Shown here: positions 1 through 9,414 of the stretch, piece by piece
Position numbering within the stretch: position 1 is the stretch's first letter
How the letters are laid out: each line of letters opens with the position of its first letter
Assembly (NCBI GenBank): GCA_002427745.1
Contig: DIYF01000003.1
Coordinates: forward strand, 7,174-71,173
Origin: Roseivirga sp. UBA6061
GTDB taxonomy: Bacteria; Bacteroidota; Bacteroidia; Cytophagales; Cyclobacteriaceae
Direction: 5' to 3'
Length of the DNA stretch: 64,000 nt
Made by a program: the position numbers and the translations under genes
Notes under the pieces: generated by a model
Seen by the model: the letters and a program-made list of their open reading frames with translations, nothing else
The model's database searches: none
What the model was told of the DNA's origin: nothing

Positions 1-125
1 TGAAGTAGTATCTGGTACGTGTGTGATACAAACTAATATGTTCATGCTTAGATAATAGTTTACCTGATGTGTTAATTTTGCCCGAAGATAGGTAATAAAG
101 GCCTAAATAAAAATCACTCAAAGCC

Positions 126-449
126 ATGAATGAAGCGCGGTTGACACTGTTAAAAAGCTATTTAAAGGAGGACCCCAACGATCCTTTTAACTACTATGCA
201 ATCGCCACAGAATATCTGCAGGAAGCCCCCGAAACTGCCAAAGAATACTTTGGTCGCCTGTTGTCAGATTTCCCTGACTATTTAGCAACATATTTTCATG
301 CTGCTCAGCTTTATGCTGATTTCGAAGAGTACGAAAGAGCGGAAGAGATATACAAGGCTGGCATAGCCCTGGCTGAGCGACAAGAGAATGCAAAAACGCT
401 TAGAGAATTACAGACAGCCTATCAGAACCTGCTGTTTGAAATGGACTGA
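126..449 (+). CDS. Small TPR-repeat protein
   Basis: A 107-residue soluble protein with no signal peptide or membrane segment. It holds about two and a half tetratricopeptide-like helical pairs: residues ~18-48 (Tyr-Ala-containing helix A, then EYF..LL) and ~50-85 (helix A with LYADFEEYE, helix B with A..IY..GI.LA). The helix and proline spacing is TPR-like, so it is probably a protein-protein interaction module. The start ATG follows a purine-rich stretch and no upstream in-frame start is better. It stands alone, convergent with the giant surface-protein gene and separated from it by a bidirectional terminator. Its partner cannot be told from sequence. Confidence 0.8.
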   Translation: MNEARLTLLKSYLKEDPNDPFNYYAIATEYLQEAPETAKEYFGRLLSDFPDYLATYFHAAQLYADFEEYERAEEIYKAGIALAERQENAKTLRELQTAYQNLLFEMD

Positions 450-544
450 TTTAAGAGGTCGCTGAGGTTGGTTGGTCTCATGCTGTTGACGGCTTCATAT
501 TGCTGCAAGTCAACCTCAGAGGATAAACGCCTGACCTTTCTGAT

Positions 545-590
545 AAAAAAATAGCCCTCTCCGGATTCAGGAGAAGGCTATTACTCTTTT
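545..590. terminator. Bidirectional terminator between convergent genes
   Basis: The arms AATAGCCcTCTCC (550-562) and GGAGAaGGCTATT (570-582) pair over 13 positions with one mismatch. There is an A-run on the left and a T-rich run on the right. It lies between the TPR gene (plus) and the giant gene (minus, stop at 603), so it can end transcription from both sides. Confidence 0.8.
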
Positions 591-602
591 ATTCTTGACC
601 TA

Positions 603-3600
603 CTAGCGTCTGATCATCACCTTTTTGACGGCTGATGACTTTCCATCAGTAAACCGGATAAAATAAAGCCCGTTCTGATAGCTGGAAACATCTACCTTCA
701 GCAGCTTTTCACGGTAGTCAGAAACGGTTAGTTTTTTGATGCCCTGTGCATTCACGATATCAATCTCCAATGGAAGGATATTGGTAAGCTCCGACATATC
801 TATTGTCAGTATATGGTCAGCAGGGTTAGGATATACCATAACTACATTGCCGGAAAACAGCCCATCGTCAATACTTGCTACAATAGCTCCCTCACCCGAA
901 ACCTGAACGGCTTGCGTTCCCGCGTTAGTCACAAACTCAATACCTCCTGCATATACCTGAGCCTCAGGGGGAGAAAAAGTAACGGTAATTACCTGGCTGG
1001 CCGAAGGCGCCACGGTGATATCTCCGGCAGGACCACTAAAGGCTTCAGGATACACGATCTGCTGTACTCGTAAATCGGCCTCACCATCGTTGAAAATGGT
1101 TATCTCGAAATCAGTACTTTCTCCTTTTCCTGTTTCAGGGATGGCAGGTGATTCTGAAAGCCTCAGAATGGGGTCAGGTTCATCACTAATAGAGAAGACA
1201 AAGCTTTGTTCAAAAGAGAGTCCCCCGCTGTCTTCGGTTTTAAGTCTTACGTTATATTCATTTTGGGTCTCGAAATCCAGGGTATTCTTAGCGACCAGCC
1301 CACTGCCATCAATGTCAAAGGCATCATTGTCATCTGCACCCTGACCGGCTACCAGTGAATAAACGTGCTGGTCTCCATTATCCTGATCAATGGTTGAGAG
1401 ATTGACTACTGTAGCTCCTGCCACATTGTTTTCCGGAATTACCTCTGTATCTGCATTTAAAGCCGTGGGCGCTTCGTTTACATCGGTAATTGTCAGCACC
1501 AGTGCTCTTTCAATGAACAGTCCTCCCTGATCGGTAGCCCTTAAGCGAACATTATAGCTGCTTTTGGTTTCAAAATCCGGAACAAGTGCAATAGCCAGTC
1601 CATTGCCCGATATCTCAAAGCTTTCATTGTCTTCGCCTCCTACTCCATCAGAAAAGGTCACTGTATGTACTTCTCCCGCATCCGGATCGGTGATGTTAAA
1701 ATCACCTACTTTGGTTCCTGACGGCTGATTCTCGGCCATGACCAGGCTGGTGAGGTCAAAGGCAGATGGTACTTCGTTTACATTCAGTACGGAGATGACA
1801 AAAGCCTTCTCGAGGCTAAGGTCTCCCTCCGCCTGCAGCCTTACCCGAATGGCATAAGTGTTCTTGATCTCAAAATCAAAAGACTCCGATGTTTTGAGAG
1901 AGTTTCCGTCAATCTCGAAAGCCGCATTGTCGTCATCTCCTTCTCCTTCAATGAGGCTGTAGGTATAATTACCTCCAAATGCACCATTGATGCCGGAGAG
2001 CTTTCCTACTTCTGTTCCTACCGGTTGATTCTCATTGATTTCGTTCTGGCTCAGGGCTACATCCGTAGGGTCCAGCGATGCCAGGGCAAATGCCCTTACA
2101 TGTCCGGCCCGGTCACGGAAGCCAGCGCCTCCTCTCACAGGTGCTCCTGTCGCCATTACCAGACCATCAGCACTCAGCGCAATAGCAGAGCCCTCCGATT
2201 CATCAGGGCTTAGTCCATCTACTGAGAACTTCTCTACCCACTCTGTTTCGTCCCATCCAAATGCCCAGACCTTACCGCGGTCGTCATTAAACAGGGATGA
2301 GGCAACCAGCAATACATTTCCGTCAGCAGACATGTTCAATGATCTGCCGAAATAACTCCGTTCGGGCAGCCCTTCCAGCAGTGTCTTTCCTCGTTGGGTC
2401 CAACCACTGCCATTGTGCGAGTAGACTTCTACATAACCATGCAGAAAATCGAAAAATCCACTGGGCGAAGCCCCGATCGCGATGTGCTGCCCGTCTCCGC
2501 TCAGGCTCATAGAAGCTCCAAAATTCCCCGTTTTGTTGTCTTCAGGAATAAAGTCATGCACCAGTTCCCAGTCATACCCATTCCATTGACGAAGCTCAAG
2601 ATGGTTTTTCAATGTACCTATCGCAAGTGTCAGTCCCAATGCGTCAAAGGTCACTGCTGTACCCAGCCGCTCATCCTCTTCTTTTCCATTGATATTGCTG
2701 CCCATTTGCAACCAGGCCGTACCATTCCACTTATACACGCGTACCTGACCTCCGTCAGGGGCTGAAACACCTTCATCATTCAAGGAAAGGTTCTTTTCTC
2801 TGGCAGCTACCACCAGCATGGTAGCATCAGCATTCAGGTCTACCGCAGTACCTATCTGGTCAAATTGTTCTTCTCCCTCAATGGATGCCCCACGCTGCAC
2901 CCAACTCTGTCCGTTCCAATCAAAAACTTTTACCTCTCCTGCCTCGAAGTTTGTACTGCTATTGTAAGGAGCTGTAACAGCCATGGCTGTTCCATCATAA
3001 TTTAAGCTGATGGCCGACCCAAATCTGTCTTCAGAAGCTTCTCCATCCAGGTCTTCTCCCATCTGTTCCCAGCTGGTTCCGTTCCAGTTATACACTCTGA
3101 CGTGTCCGGTTCTGACTCCCTGTGCCTGATTAAAGGTGGCTCCAATCGCCATGACCTTACCATCTGCACTCAGCTCAATAACATTACCTGAAAAATCGCC
3201 CGCATCTTCGCCTACAATTGCCTCTCCAAGCTGGGTACCCGTGGTCAGGCCAAACTCCAGGACCGGCAGTACCATAAGCTTAAGGTCCTGGGTGGTAGTA
3301 TTATTAGTGACCGCCTGATCTTTAGCCGTAACCGTGAGGTAGTATACATTGTCTCCATCAGAGTCTGAGGGTGCATCAAAATCCGGCACGTCCATAAAAG
3401 TCAGACTACCTGAGGCATCGATGCTGAAAAGACCGGCATCTTCTCCTGAAATGGTGTAGGTAATATCCTGATCATCATCTCCCCCGTTACCGTCATTGGC
3501 ATTCACATCCAATACCGGTCCGGTGCCATTCTCAAAGAAAGTAACATGGCTTTTGGAGCTAAACAATGGTGGGTCTACATCCACATCGGTAACCGTAATG

Positions 3601-6600
3601 CGAATAGACTGGGTAATGGAGTTGGTGGCATCAGCCGCCCTTACGGTAAGTTCATACACATTGTCTTTATCGGCATCCAGTGGGGCTTCATAATCAGGTG
3701 GATTAATAAAAGTGATTTCCCCGGTTTCGCTAAGAAAGAAAAGCTCGAATTCTCCCTCTTCTACAAATGAATAGGTAAGTCCTTCATCAGCGGCTCCGTC
3801 ATCACCGTCAAAAGCATCGACATCCAGCACCAGGCCGGTGGCATTCTCGGCAAACTCAGCTGTGGGCTCAGAGGTGAAAATCGGGGTTCGGTCTAATAAG
3901 GAGAACACCCTCACCTGCCCTACCAGCACGCCATCTACTTCTTTATGTAAATCGCCTACCGCTACAACACGCCCCTCAAGACTGAACTGTATGTCGGAGC
4001 CCACTGCTCTTTCACCTGCGGGTTCGTTATATTCAATGAGTCTTCTGTCCCATTCTGTCCCTGTCCACTCGTAATAGGTGAAGAACAAGAGCTTGTGAAA
4101 GCCTAAACCAGTGGCATCGCCATTCAGGATGGGCGTGCCGCCTCCAAAAGATATTTCTTCACCTCTTTGTATCCAATCGGTTCCGTTCCAGTCGTATATT
4201 CTTGCCTTATCGGACCTGAAAGCCGATAAGCTATGACCATCGGCACTGATACTGGAAACCGATAGCCCCTGCAGATTTTCGTCCAAAAGAGGGTCTTCTC
4301 CAAGAGCTGTCCATTCATCCAGGCCGTTCCATTCGTACACCGTGACTGAACCATCTACAGCTGATCCTGAACTGCTGAACGTAACAATGTTTCCGGTAGC
4401 ACTCAGCTTAACGGTGCCCCCTATTTGCGCATTTGCTTTCCCTTCAAATGCTTGTCCTCTTTGTACCCATGCCGTGCCATCCCAGGCATAGATATATACC
4501 TTACCAACATCATCACCATATCCAAGGGCGCTTACCGCCAGTATATTTCCTTTAGCATTAAGGCTTACGCTGTAACCAAAACGGTCGTCAATGGCTTCTC
4601 CCTCAATGTTGACGCCCACCTGTGTCCAGCCATCATCTTCCCATGAAAAAACCTGTACATATCCGGCATCGCGTCCCGCTACCCCGGTATAGATAGCCCC
4701 AACGGCCACCACATTTCCATCATAGCTCAGACTGGTAGAAAAACCCAGACGATCGTCCAGCAGACTTCCTTGTATGGCATCTCCCTTTTCTGTCCATGTA
4801 TCACCATTCCAGTCATACACCTGTACCTGGCCGGTTCTCAGCGCCTCTCCATCATGATGAGATGAGCCTACCGCCATGACCGTACCATCAGCGCTAAGTC
4901 CCAAAGCAGAACCCAGCTGGTCACCCTGGCCGACTCCATTGATATCTTCCCCTATACGTGTGGCTGTTTCCTGTATGCCTTCCTCTATCACAGGTATAAG
5001 GATCACAGTCAGTTCCTGATCCTGTGTGTTACCTGCCGGATCTCCGTTGTCAGCAGTAACCGTAACTTCATAAAACTTATTTCCATCAGCATCACCGGCA
5101 ATATCATAATCGGGGCTTGCATTGAAAGTGAGGTGCCCTTCTGTCGTAATGGAGAACAGACCGGAATCATCTCCTGAAAGCGTATACGTCACACTTTCAT
5201 CATCTGCTCCTCCCTGGCCGTCATTGGCATTTACATCAACTACCACATCCGTGCTGTTTTCCAGGAAAGTAACCGCACCTGGTGAACTAAAAATTGGAGG
5301 GTCTGCCGAAGCATCTGTCACCGTAACGATTACTTGCTGTGTAAGATTGATCGGGTAATCGGCAATGTTTACATCAAGCAGATAGACATTGTCAAAATTA
5401 AAATCTGCCGGCTCTTCAAAATTGGGAGGTACATTGAAAGTAATAATTCCCGTTTCGCTAATCGAGAAATGTATGTTATCTCCCCCATCACCTAAACTAT
5501 ACGTAATATTTTCATCCACAGGGTTACCCTCACCATCGCTGACATTTACATCCAGTACCGCATCGGTCCGGTTCTCTTCGTAAGTCACTTCGGACACGGA
5601 GAGGATTACGGGTGTACGGTTTACCAGGGAAAAAGTACTGACTCTGCCCCTTTCGTCATCTTCAGCAATGTCATCTGCCAATGGAGCCCCTACCATCATT
5701 ACTCTGCCGTCTGCACTCAGACTCACAATATCTCCAAATCTGCCACTGGTACCCGGCCCTTGTTCTGAGCTACCATCCCATTGCCCCTCGTTCCAGTAGG
5801 CATACCGAACTTCTCCTTTGAAGTTACCAAAGGCCGGGTTTCCTGAAATAATGCCAGTTCCATCAGCACTCAGGCCTAAATCACTACCCATTCTGCCATT
5901 TTCAGTAGAGCCCTCAAAAAGAGCATATGTTTTTGACCAACGGTCCACATTCCAACGGTAGAAGACTACCCCGCCAACATTATCATAGAGGTAGCTATCG
6001 TGGCCGGGGATGCCTATCGCAAGTGTATTGCCATCAGCACTGATACCTACTGCCGTACCAAAAGCATCTGCTTCTTCATCTCCCTCCAGATCGACACCTC
6101 TCTGTAACCAGGCGTACTCTGCCCATTCATATACCCTGACTGTTCCGTTAGTTCCCAAATCGGGTATTCCTGTTACCAATGTATTGCCCAAAGCGTTGAG
6201 CTGTAGGGAAGAAATTTCTCCGGTGATGTCCTGTCCCAACTGAACCCAGGCTGTACCGTTCCAACGATATATCCTTACTTGCCTGGTACCATCATCACCC
6301 GTGGCAGCCCCTATCGCCACTGTATTGCCATCGGCACTCAGGCTTACAAGACTACCAGCGGTATCATTCGCTCCGCTTCCTTCAATATCCAAACCACGTT
6401 GAACCCATTCATTATTTATCCAGTCGTATATTTTCACATGACCGGCATCGGTTCCTCCTCCGTCATTGTTAGCAGCCCCTATGGCCAGAACAGTTCCATC
6501 ATAGCTCAGACTTACTGATGAACCAAACTTATCTCCGGCTGCCTCAGCGTCCAGGTCACTACCCAGCTGAACCCAGTCCTCATTGGTCAAACCAAATATT

Positions 6601-8993
6601 CTCACGTGACCGGCATCAACTCCGGCCCCCTTATTTCGAACACTTCCAACAGCCATCACCGTACCGCTAGCATTCATGGCTACAGCACTACCAAATTGAT
6701 CTCCGTCTGCTTCTCCGAATATGCTGCTTCCTAACTGTGTTCTGCGATTGTATCCCTCTTCAATAAGGGGAACTATCAGAACTGTCAGTTCCTGGGTTGT
6801 GAGATTGTTGGAGGCCCCGCCATCGTCTGCAGTAACCGTGAGACGATAGAAGTTGTCTTCATTATTGTCGGCCGGATCATCAAAATCAGGAGCAGTCAGA
6901 AAACTGAGAATCCCTTCTTCGTTGATGCTGAATTTCGTGGCATCTTCTCCGGAAAGACTGTATGTGACGCTTTCATCATCTGCACCGCCATCACCATCAT
7001 TGGCATTGACATCTACGACCATTTCTGTACTGTTCTCGGGAAATGCAATGACACCGGGAGAACTAAATAGTGGCGGGTCTACAGAAACATCAGTAACCGT
7101 AACTTTTAGTTCTTGCGTGAGTTCCACAGGATGATCTTCTATCTTCAGTAGTAATTCGTATACATTATCGAAGTTAAAATCCCCTGGTTTCTCGAAATCG
7201 GGAGGAATGTTGAAAGTGATTATTCCGGTTTCGGTTATAGAAAAAAGGTCATTGTCTCCTCCGGCTTCCAGGCTGTAGGTCAGGTTTTCATCTTCTTCTC
7301 CCCCCTCACCATCGACAACATCGATATCAATAACAGGGTCAACGCTATTTTCAGGAAAGCTCACCTGGTCTGTAGAACGTATGACAGGAGTTCTGTTTAT
7401 CAACAGAAAAGCACTGACACTACCCCGGTTATCATCGTCAGTAATATCATCAGCAAGGGGTGTCGCTACAGCTGCCACTCTGCCATCGGCACTTAGCCCG
7501 ACAACCTGACCAGAACTACTTTCCAGGCTAAAAATACTTCGCTGTTCCCACGCAGTTCCGTTCCACCAGGCATACCTGGCACCGCCCGATGAGCCACTAA
7601 GTGAGGGAGTACCCCATAACACAGCTGAGCCATCAGCACTGAGGCTCAGGTTAGCCCCCCATCGACTATTTTCACTACTGGTTTGAATAGTGCTTCTGGT
7701 TTGTGACCAACGGTCGGTATTCCAGTAATAAAAAGTAATGCTGCCTGTGTTGTCTTTACTGAAATCACTTCCCGGAGCACCAATGGCAAGGAAGTTTCCA
7801 TCCGCACTAATGCCCACAGCGGTGCCAAACTCATCTCCCGTTTCTTCACCGTCAATATCAGCACCTCTCTGCACCCAGGAGGTGCCGGTCCAGTCATATA
7901 CACGAGCTACCCCTATGCCATTCAAACCGCTGGAACCGACTACCAGTGTTGTACCGGAAGCATTTAACTGCAAAGCTCCGGCATCCAGACCTATATCGCT
8001 ACCTAACTGAGTCCATGTGGTATTATCCCATGTGTAAACCCTTACCTGAGTCGCGCCATCATCGGGAAATTGAGAACCAATTGCCAGCGTATTTCCGTCA
8101 GCACTGAAGCTCAGGTACTTTCCGGACCAGTCACCTGTCAATTTGCCGTCAATATCGGCTCCCAGTTGTGACCAGTCACTGCCTGTCCATTTAAAAACTC
8201 TTGTATGACCTGCTACCACAGCTGCATCGTCATTGTCAGTCGCTCCTACTGCGAGCATAGTACCATCGTAGCTCAGGCTTACGGCACTTCCGAACTTATC
8301 ACCGGCCGCCTCAGCATCCAGGTCTGACCCCATCTGGGTCCAGGTACCATCCTGAAATGAAAAAACCCGAACGTGTCCTGCTCCTGCTCCGGAGCCTGTA
8401 TTTTCAATGCTCCCGATGGCCATTATGCTGCCATCACCATTGATAGCAATTGATTCGCCCGATTCATCACCATCTGCCTCACCAAAGATGCTGTTTCCCA
8501 GTTGTACCTCATTACTCAGGTTGTAGCCTTCTTCCACTTCTGGTATGAGAATGACCGTTACTTGCTGAGAAGCCGTGTTATCGGTCAGTTCACCGTCATC
8601 CGCAGTTACTGTCAGGTGATAGAAGTTATCCTGATCGGCATCTGACGGGGTATCATGATCAGGAACCACTTTGAAAGTGAGATTTCCGTCAGTATCAATG
8701 CTGAACGCATCGGCATCTTCTCCTGAAATGCTGTAGGTTACAGAAACATCATCTGCCCCTCCGTCTCCATCATTGGCATTAATATCGAGTACAGTACCCG
8801 TACCGTTTTCATAAAAAACAGCAGTACCTGACGAACTAAAGACCGGCACATTGTTAAAGCGCGGATAAAGATGGCTTCCTGAATTACCTACCGGAAAGGT
8901 GAATGAAGTCAGGGAAAGAAAAAGAACAAGACAAAAACCGATGGACAAACGGGTTTTGCCCTTCACGAACAAAAGTGAATTTTTAATGAACAT
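603..8993 (-). CDS. Giant T9SS-secreted cadherin-like/FG-GAP propeller surface protein
   Basis: A 2,796-residue exported protein. An N-terminal hydrophobic signal (residues ~15-33) is followed by a cadherin-like domain (~48-155). Propeller-like blocks then begin near residues 157, 749, 1336 and 1913, each built from FG-GAP-type blades (GHVRVF, then W.Q.G..I.GE...D.FG.AV.LSADG..LA.G). Cadherin-like pairs separate the blocks, with PPLFSS...ENST and VTYSLSG motifs and acidic DANDGDGGADD calcium-type loops. Three more cadherin-like domains (~2305-2600) follow, then an ASH/choice-of-anchor-D-like domain (~2605-2710) and a T9SS type A sorting tail (VYPNPA near 2725, ending KKVMIRR). The basic unit is ~590 residues, repeated four times. 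Such proteins are usually adhesins or cell-surface matrix components secreted by T9SS; the ligand is unknown. The reading frame is intact. Confidence 0.93.
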   Translation of the reverse strand: MFIKNSLLFVKGKTRLSIGFCLVLFLSLTSFTFPVGNSGSHLYPRFNNVPVFSSSGTAVFYENGTGTVLDINANDGDGGADDVSVTYSISGEDADAFSIDTDGNLTFKVVPDHDTPSDADQDNFYHLTVTADDGELTDNTASQQVTVILIPEVEEGYNLSNEVQLGNSIFGEADGDESGESIAINGDGSIMAIGSIENTGSGAGAGHVRVFSFQDGTWTQMGSDLDAEAAGDKFGSAVSLSYDGTMLAVGATDNDDAAVVAGHTRVFKWTGSDWSQLGADIDGKLTGDWSGKYLSFSADGNTLAIGSQFPDDGATQVRVYTWDNTTWTQLGSDIGLDAGALQLNASGTTLVVGSSGLNGIGVARVYDWTGTSWVQRGADIDGEETGDEFGTAVGISADGNFLAIGAPGSDFSKDNTGSITFYYWNTDRWSQTRSTIQTSSENSRWGANLSLSADGSAVLWGTPSLSGSSGGARYAWWNGTAWEQRSIFSLESSSGQVVGLSADGRVAAVATPLADDITDDDNRGSVSAFLLINRTPVIRSTDQVSFPENSVDPVIDIDVVDGEGGEEDENLTYSLEAGGDNDLFSITETGIITFNIPPDFEKPGDFNFDNVYELLLKIEDHPVELTQELKVTVTDVSVDPPLFSSPGVIAFPENSTEMVVDVNANDGDGGADDESVTYSLSGEDATKFSINEEGILSFLTAPDFDDPADNNEDNFYRLTVTADDGGASNNLTTQELTVLIVPLIEEGYNRRTQLGSSIFGEADGDQFGSAVAMNASGTVMAVGSVRNKGAGVDAGHVRIFGLTNEDWVQLGSDLDAEAAGDKFGSSVSLSYDGTVLAIGAANNDGGGTDAGHVKIYDWINNEWVQRGLDIEGSGANDTAGSLVSLSADGNTVAIGAATGDDGTRQVRIYRWNGTAWVQLGQDITGEISSLQLNALGNTLVTGIPDLGTNGTVRVYEWAEYAWLQRGVDLEGDEEADAFGTAVGISADGNTLAIGIPGHDSYLYDNVGGVVFYRWNVDRWSKTYALFEGSTENGRMGSDLGLSADGTGIISGNPAFGNFKGEVRYAYWNEGQWDGSSEQGPGTSGRFGDIVSLSADGRVMMVGAPLADDIAEDDERGRVSTFSLVNRTPVILSVSEVTYEENRTDAVLDVNVSDGEGNPVDENITYSLGDGGDNIHFSISETGIITFNVPPNFEEPADFNFDNVYLLDVNIADYPINLTQQVIVTVTDASADPPIFSSPGAVTFLENSTDVVVDVNANDGQGGADDESVTYTLSGDDSGLFSITTEGHLTFNASPDYDIAGDADGNKFYEVTVTADNGDPAGNTQDQELTVILIPVIEEGIQETATRIGEDINGVGQGDQLGSALGLSADGTVMAVGSSHHDGEALRTGQVQVYDWNGDTWTEKGDAIQGSLLDDRLGFSTSLSYDGNVVAVGAIYTGVAGRDAGYVQVFSWEDDGWTQVGVNIEGEAIDDRFGYSVSLNAKGNILAVSALGYGDDVGKVYIYAWDGTAWVQRGQAFEGKANAQIGGTVKLSATGNIVTFSSSGSAVDGSVTVYEWNGLDEWTALGEDPLLDENLQGLSVSSISADGHSLSAFRSDKARIYDWNGTDWIQRGEEISFGGGTPILNGDATGLGFHKLLFFTYYEWTGTEWDRRLIEYNEPAGERAVGSDIQFSLEGRVVAVGDLHKEVDGVLVGQVRVFSLLDRTPIFTSEPTAEFAENATGLVLDVDAFDGDDGAADEGLTYSFVEEGEFELFFLSETGEITFINPPDYEAPLDADKDNVYELTVRAADATNSITQSIRITVTDVDVDPPLFSSKSHVTFFENGTGPVLDVNANDGNGGDDDQDITYTISGEDAGLFSIDASGSLTFMDVPDFDAPSDSDGDNVYYLTVTAKDQAVTNNTTTQDLKLMVLPVLEFGLTTGTQLGEAIVGEDAGDFSGNVIELSADGKVMAIGATFNQAQGVRTGHVRVYNWNGTSWEQMGEDLDGEASEDRFGSAISLNYDGTAMAVTAPYNSSTNFEAGEVKVFDWNGQSWVQRGASIEGEEQFDQIGTAVDLNADATMLVVAAREKNLSLNDEGVSAPDGGQVRVYKWNGTAWLQMGSNINGKEEDERLGTAVTFDALGLTLAIGTLKNHLELRQWNGYDWELVHDFIPEDNKTGNFGASMSLSGDGQHIAIGASPSGFFDFLHGYVEVYSHNGSGWTQRGKTLLEGLPERSYFGRSLNMSADGNVLLVASSLFNDDRGKVWAFGWDETEWVEKFSVDGLSPDESEGSAIALSADGLVMATGAPVRGGAGFRDRAGHVRAFALASLDPTDVALSQNEINENQPVGTEVGKLSGINGAFGGNYTYSLIEGEGDDDNAAFEIDGNSLKTSESFDFEIKNTYAIRVRLQAEGDLSLEKAFVISVLNVNEVPSAFDLTSLVMAENQPSGTKVGDFNITDPDAGEVHTVTFSDGVGGEDNESFEISGNGLAIALVPDFETKSSYNVRLRATDQGGLFIERALVLTITDVNEAPTALNADTEVIPENNVAGATVVNLSTIDQDNGDQHVYSLVAGQGADDNDAFDIDGSGLVAKNTLDFETQNEYNVRLKTEDSGGLSFEQSFVFSISDEPDPILRLSESPAIPETGKGESTDFEITIFNDGEADLRVQQIVYPEAFSGPAGDITVAPSASQVITVTFSPPEAQVYAGGIEFVTNAGTQAVQVSGEGAIVASIDDGLFSGNVVMVYPNPADHILTIDMSELTNILPLEIDIVNAQGIKKLTVSDYREKLLKVDVSSYQNGLYFIRFTDGKSSAVKKVMIRR

Positions 8994-9414
8994 ACAAAAT
9001 GACCTTTATGGTGAACGACCATCGCTGACTGCAACAAACAACACTCATAAACCGAAAGTCAGCGATATGACCCCATTTAAATAAAATCAACCCACAAAGG
9101 CAATAAGGAATTATAAGGATGGATACTTCAGGAATTTATAACTTTCGCCTACCAGGAGCATACTAATAAAACAATACAGTTTTTTCATTAAACTATATCA
9201 ATACAAAAAACCTGAAACAGGTGCTTTTAACGGCAACCTCATGAATAAAAAGCCTATAGCCTGAATACTGCTTAGCCTCGCCAAAAACCGCTTTCCTTTG
9301 ATGACTGGACAAGACGTTCATCAGGAGCATTCTTCCTGTACGCAATTGCTAAAGCCAAAAGACAAAACAAGCTGACATACTTTGGTTAAAGTCTCAGCCA
9401 CAAAGCCTTTGATT
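8994..9414. other. 421-base spacer between TMTC-like and giant genes
   Basis: No convincing gene in either direction. It holds a perfect 10-bp dyad close to the giant gene (9021-9066). It also holds a short minus-strand hairpin (ACCTG/CAGGT at 9210-9222) followed on that strand by a T-run (9209-9205), which could be a weak terminator for the upstream glycosyltransferase gene. The rest is AT-rich and without a motif I recognise. Confidence 0.6.
9021..9066. promoter_or_regulatory. Perfect 10-bp inverted repeat upstream of giant gene
   Basis: ATCGCTGACT (9021-9030) is repeated inverted as AGTCAGCGAT (9057-9066), with 26 bases between. It sits 28-73 bases ahead of the giant gene's start on the minus strand, in its likely leader or promoter. 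It could be a protein-binding site or an mRNA stem. No T-run follows, so it is not a standard terminator. Confidence 0.4.

Noticed and set aside
8899-9084. Plus-strand open frame across the start of the giant gene
   Set aside because: It is antisense to the signal-peptide region and reads as low-complexity basic sequence.
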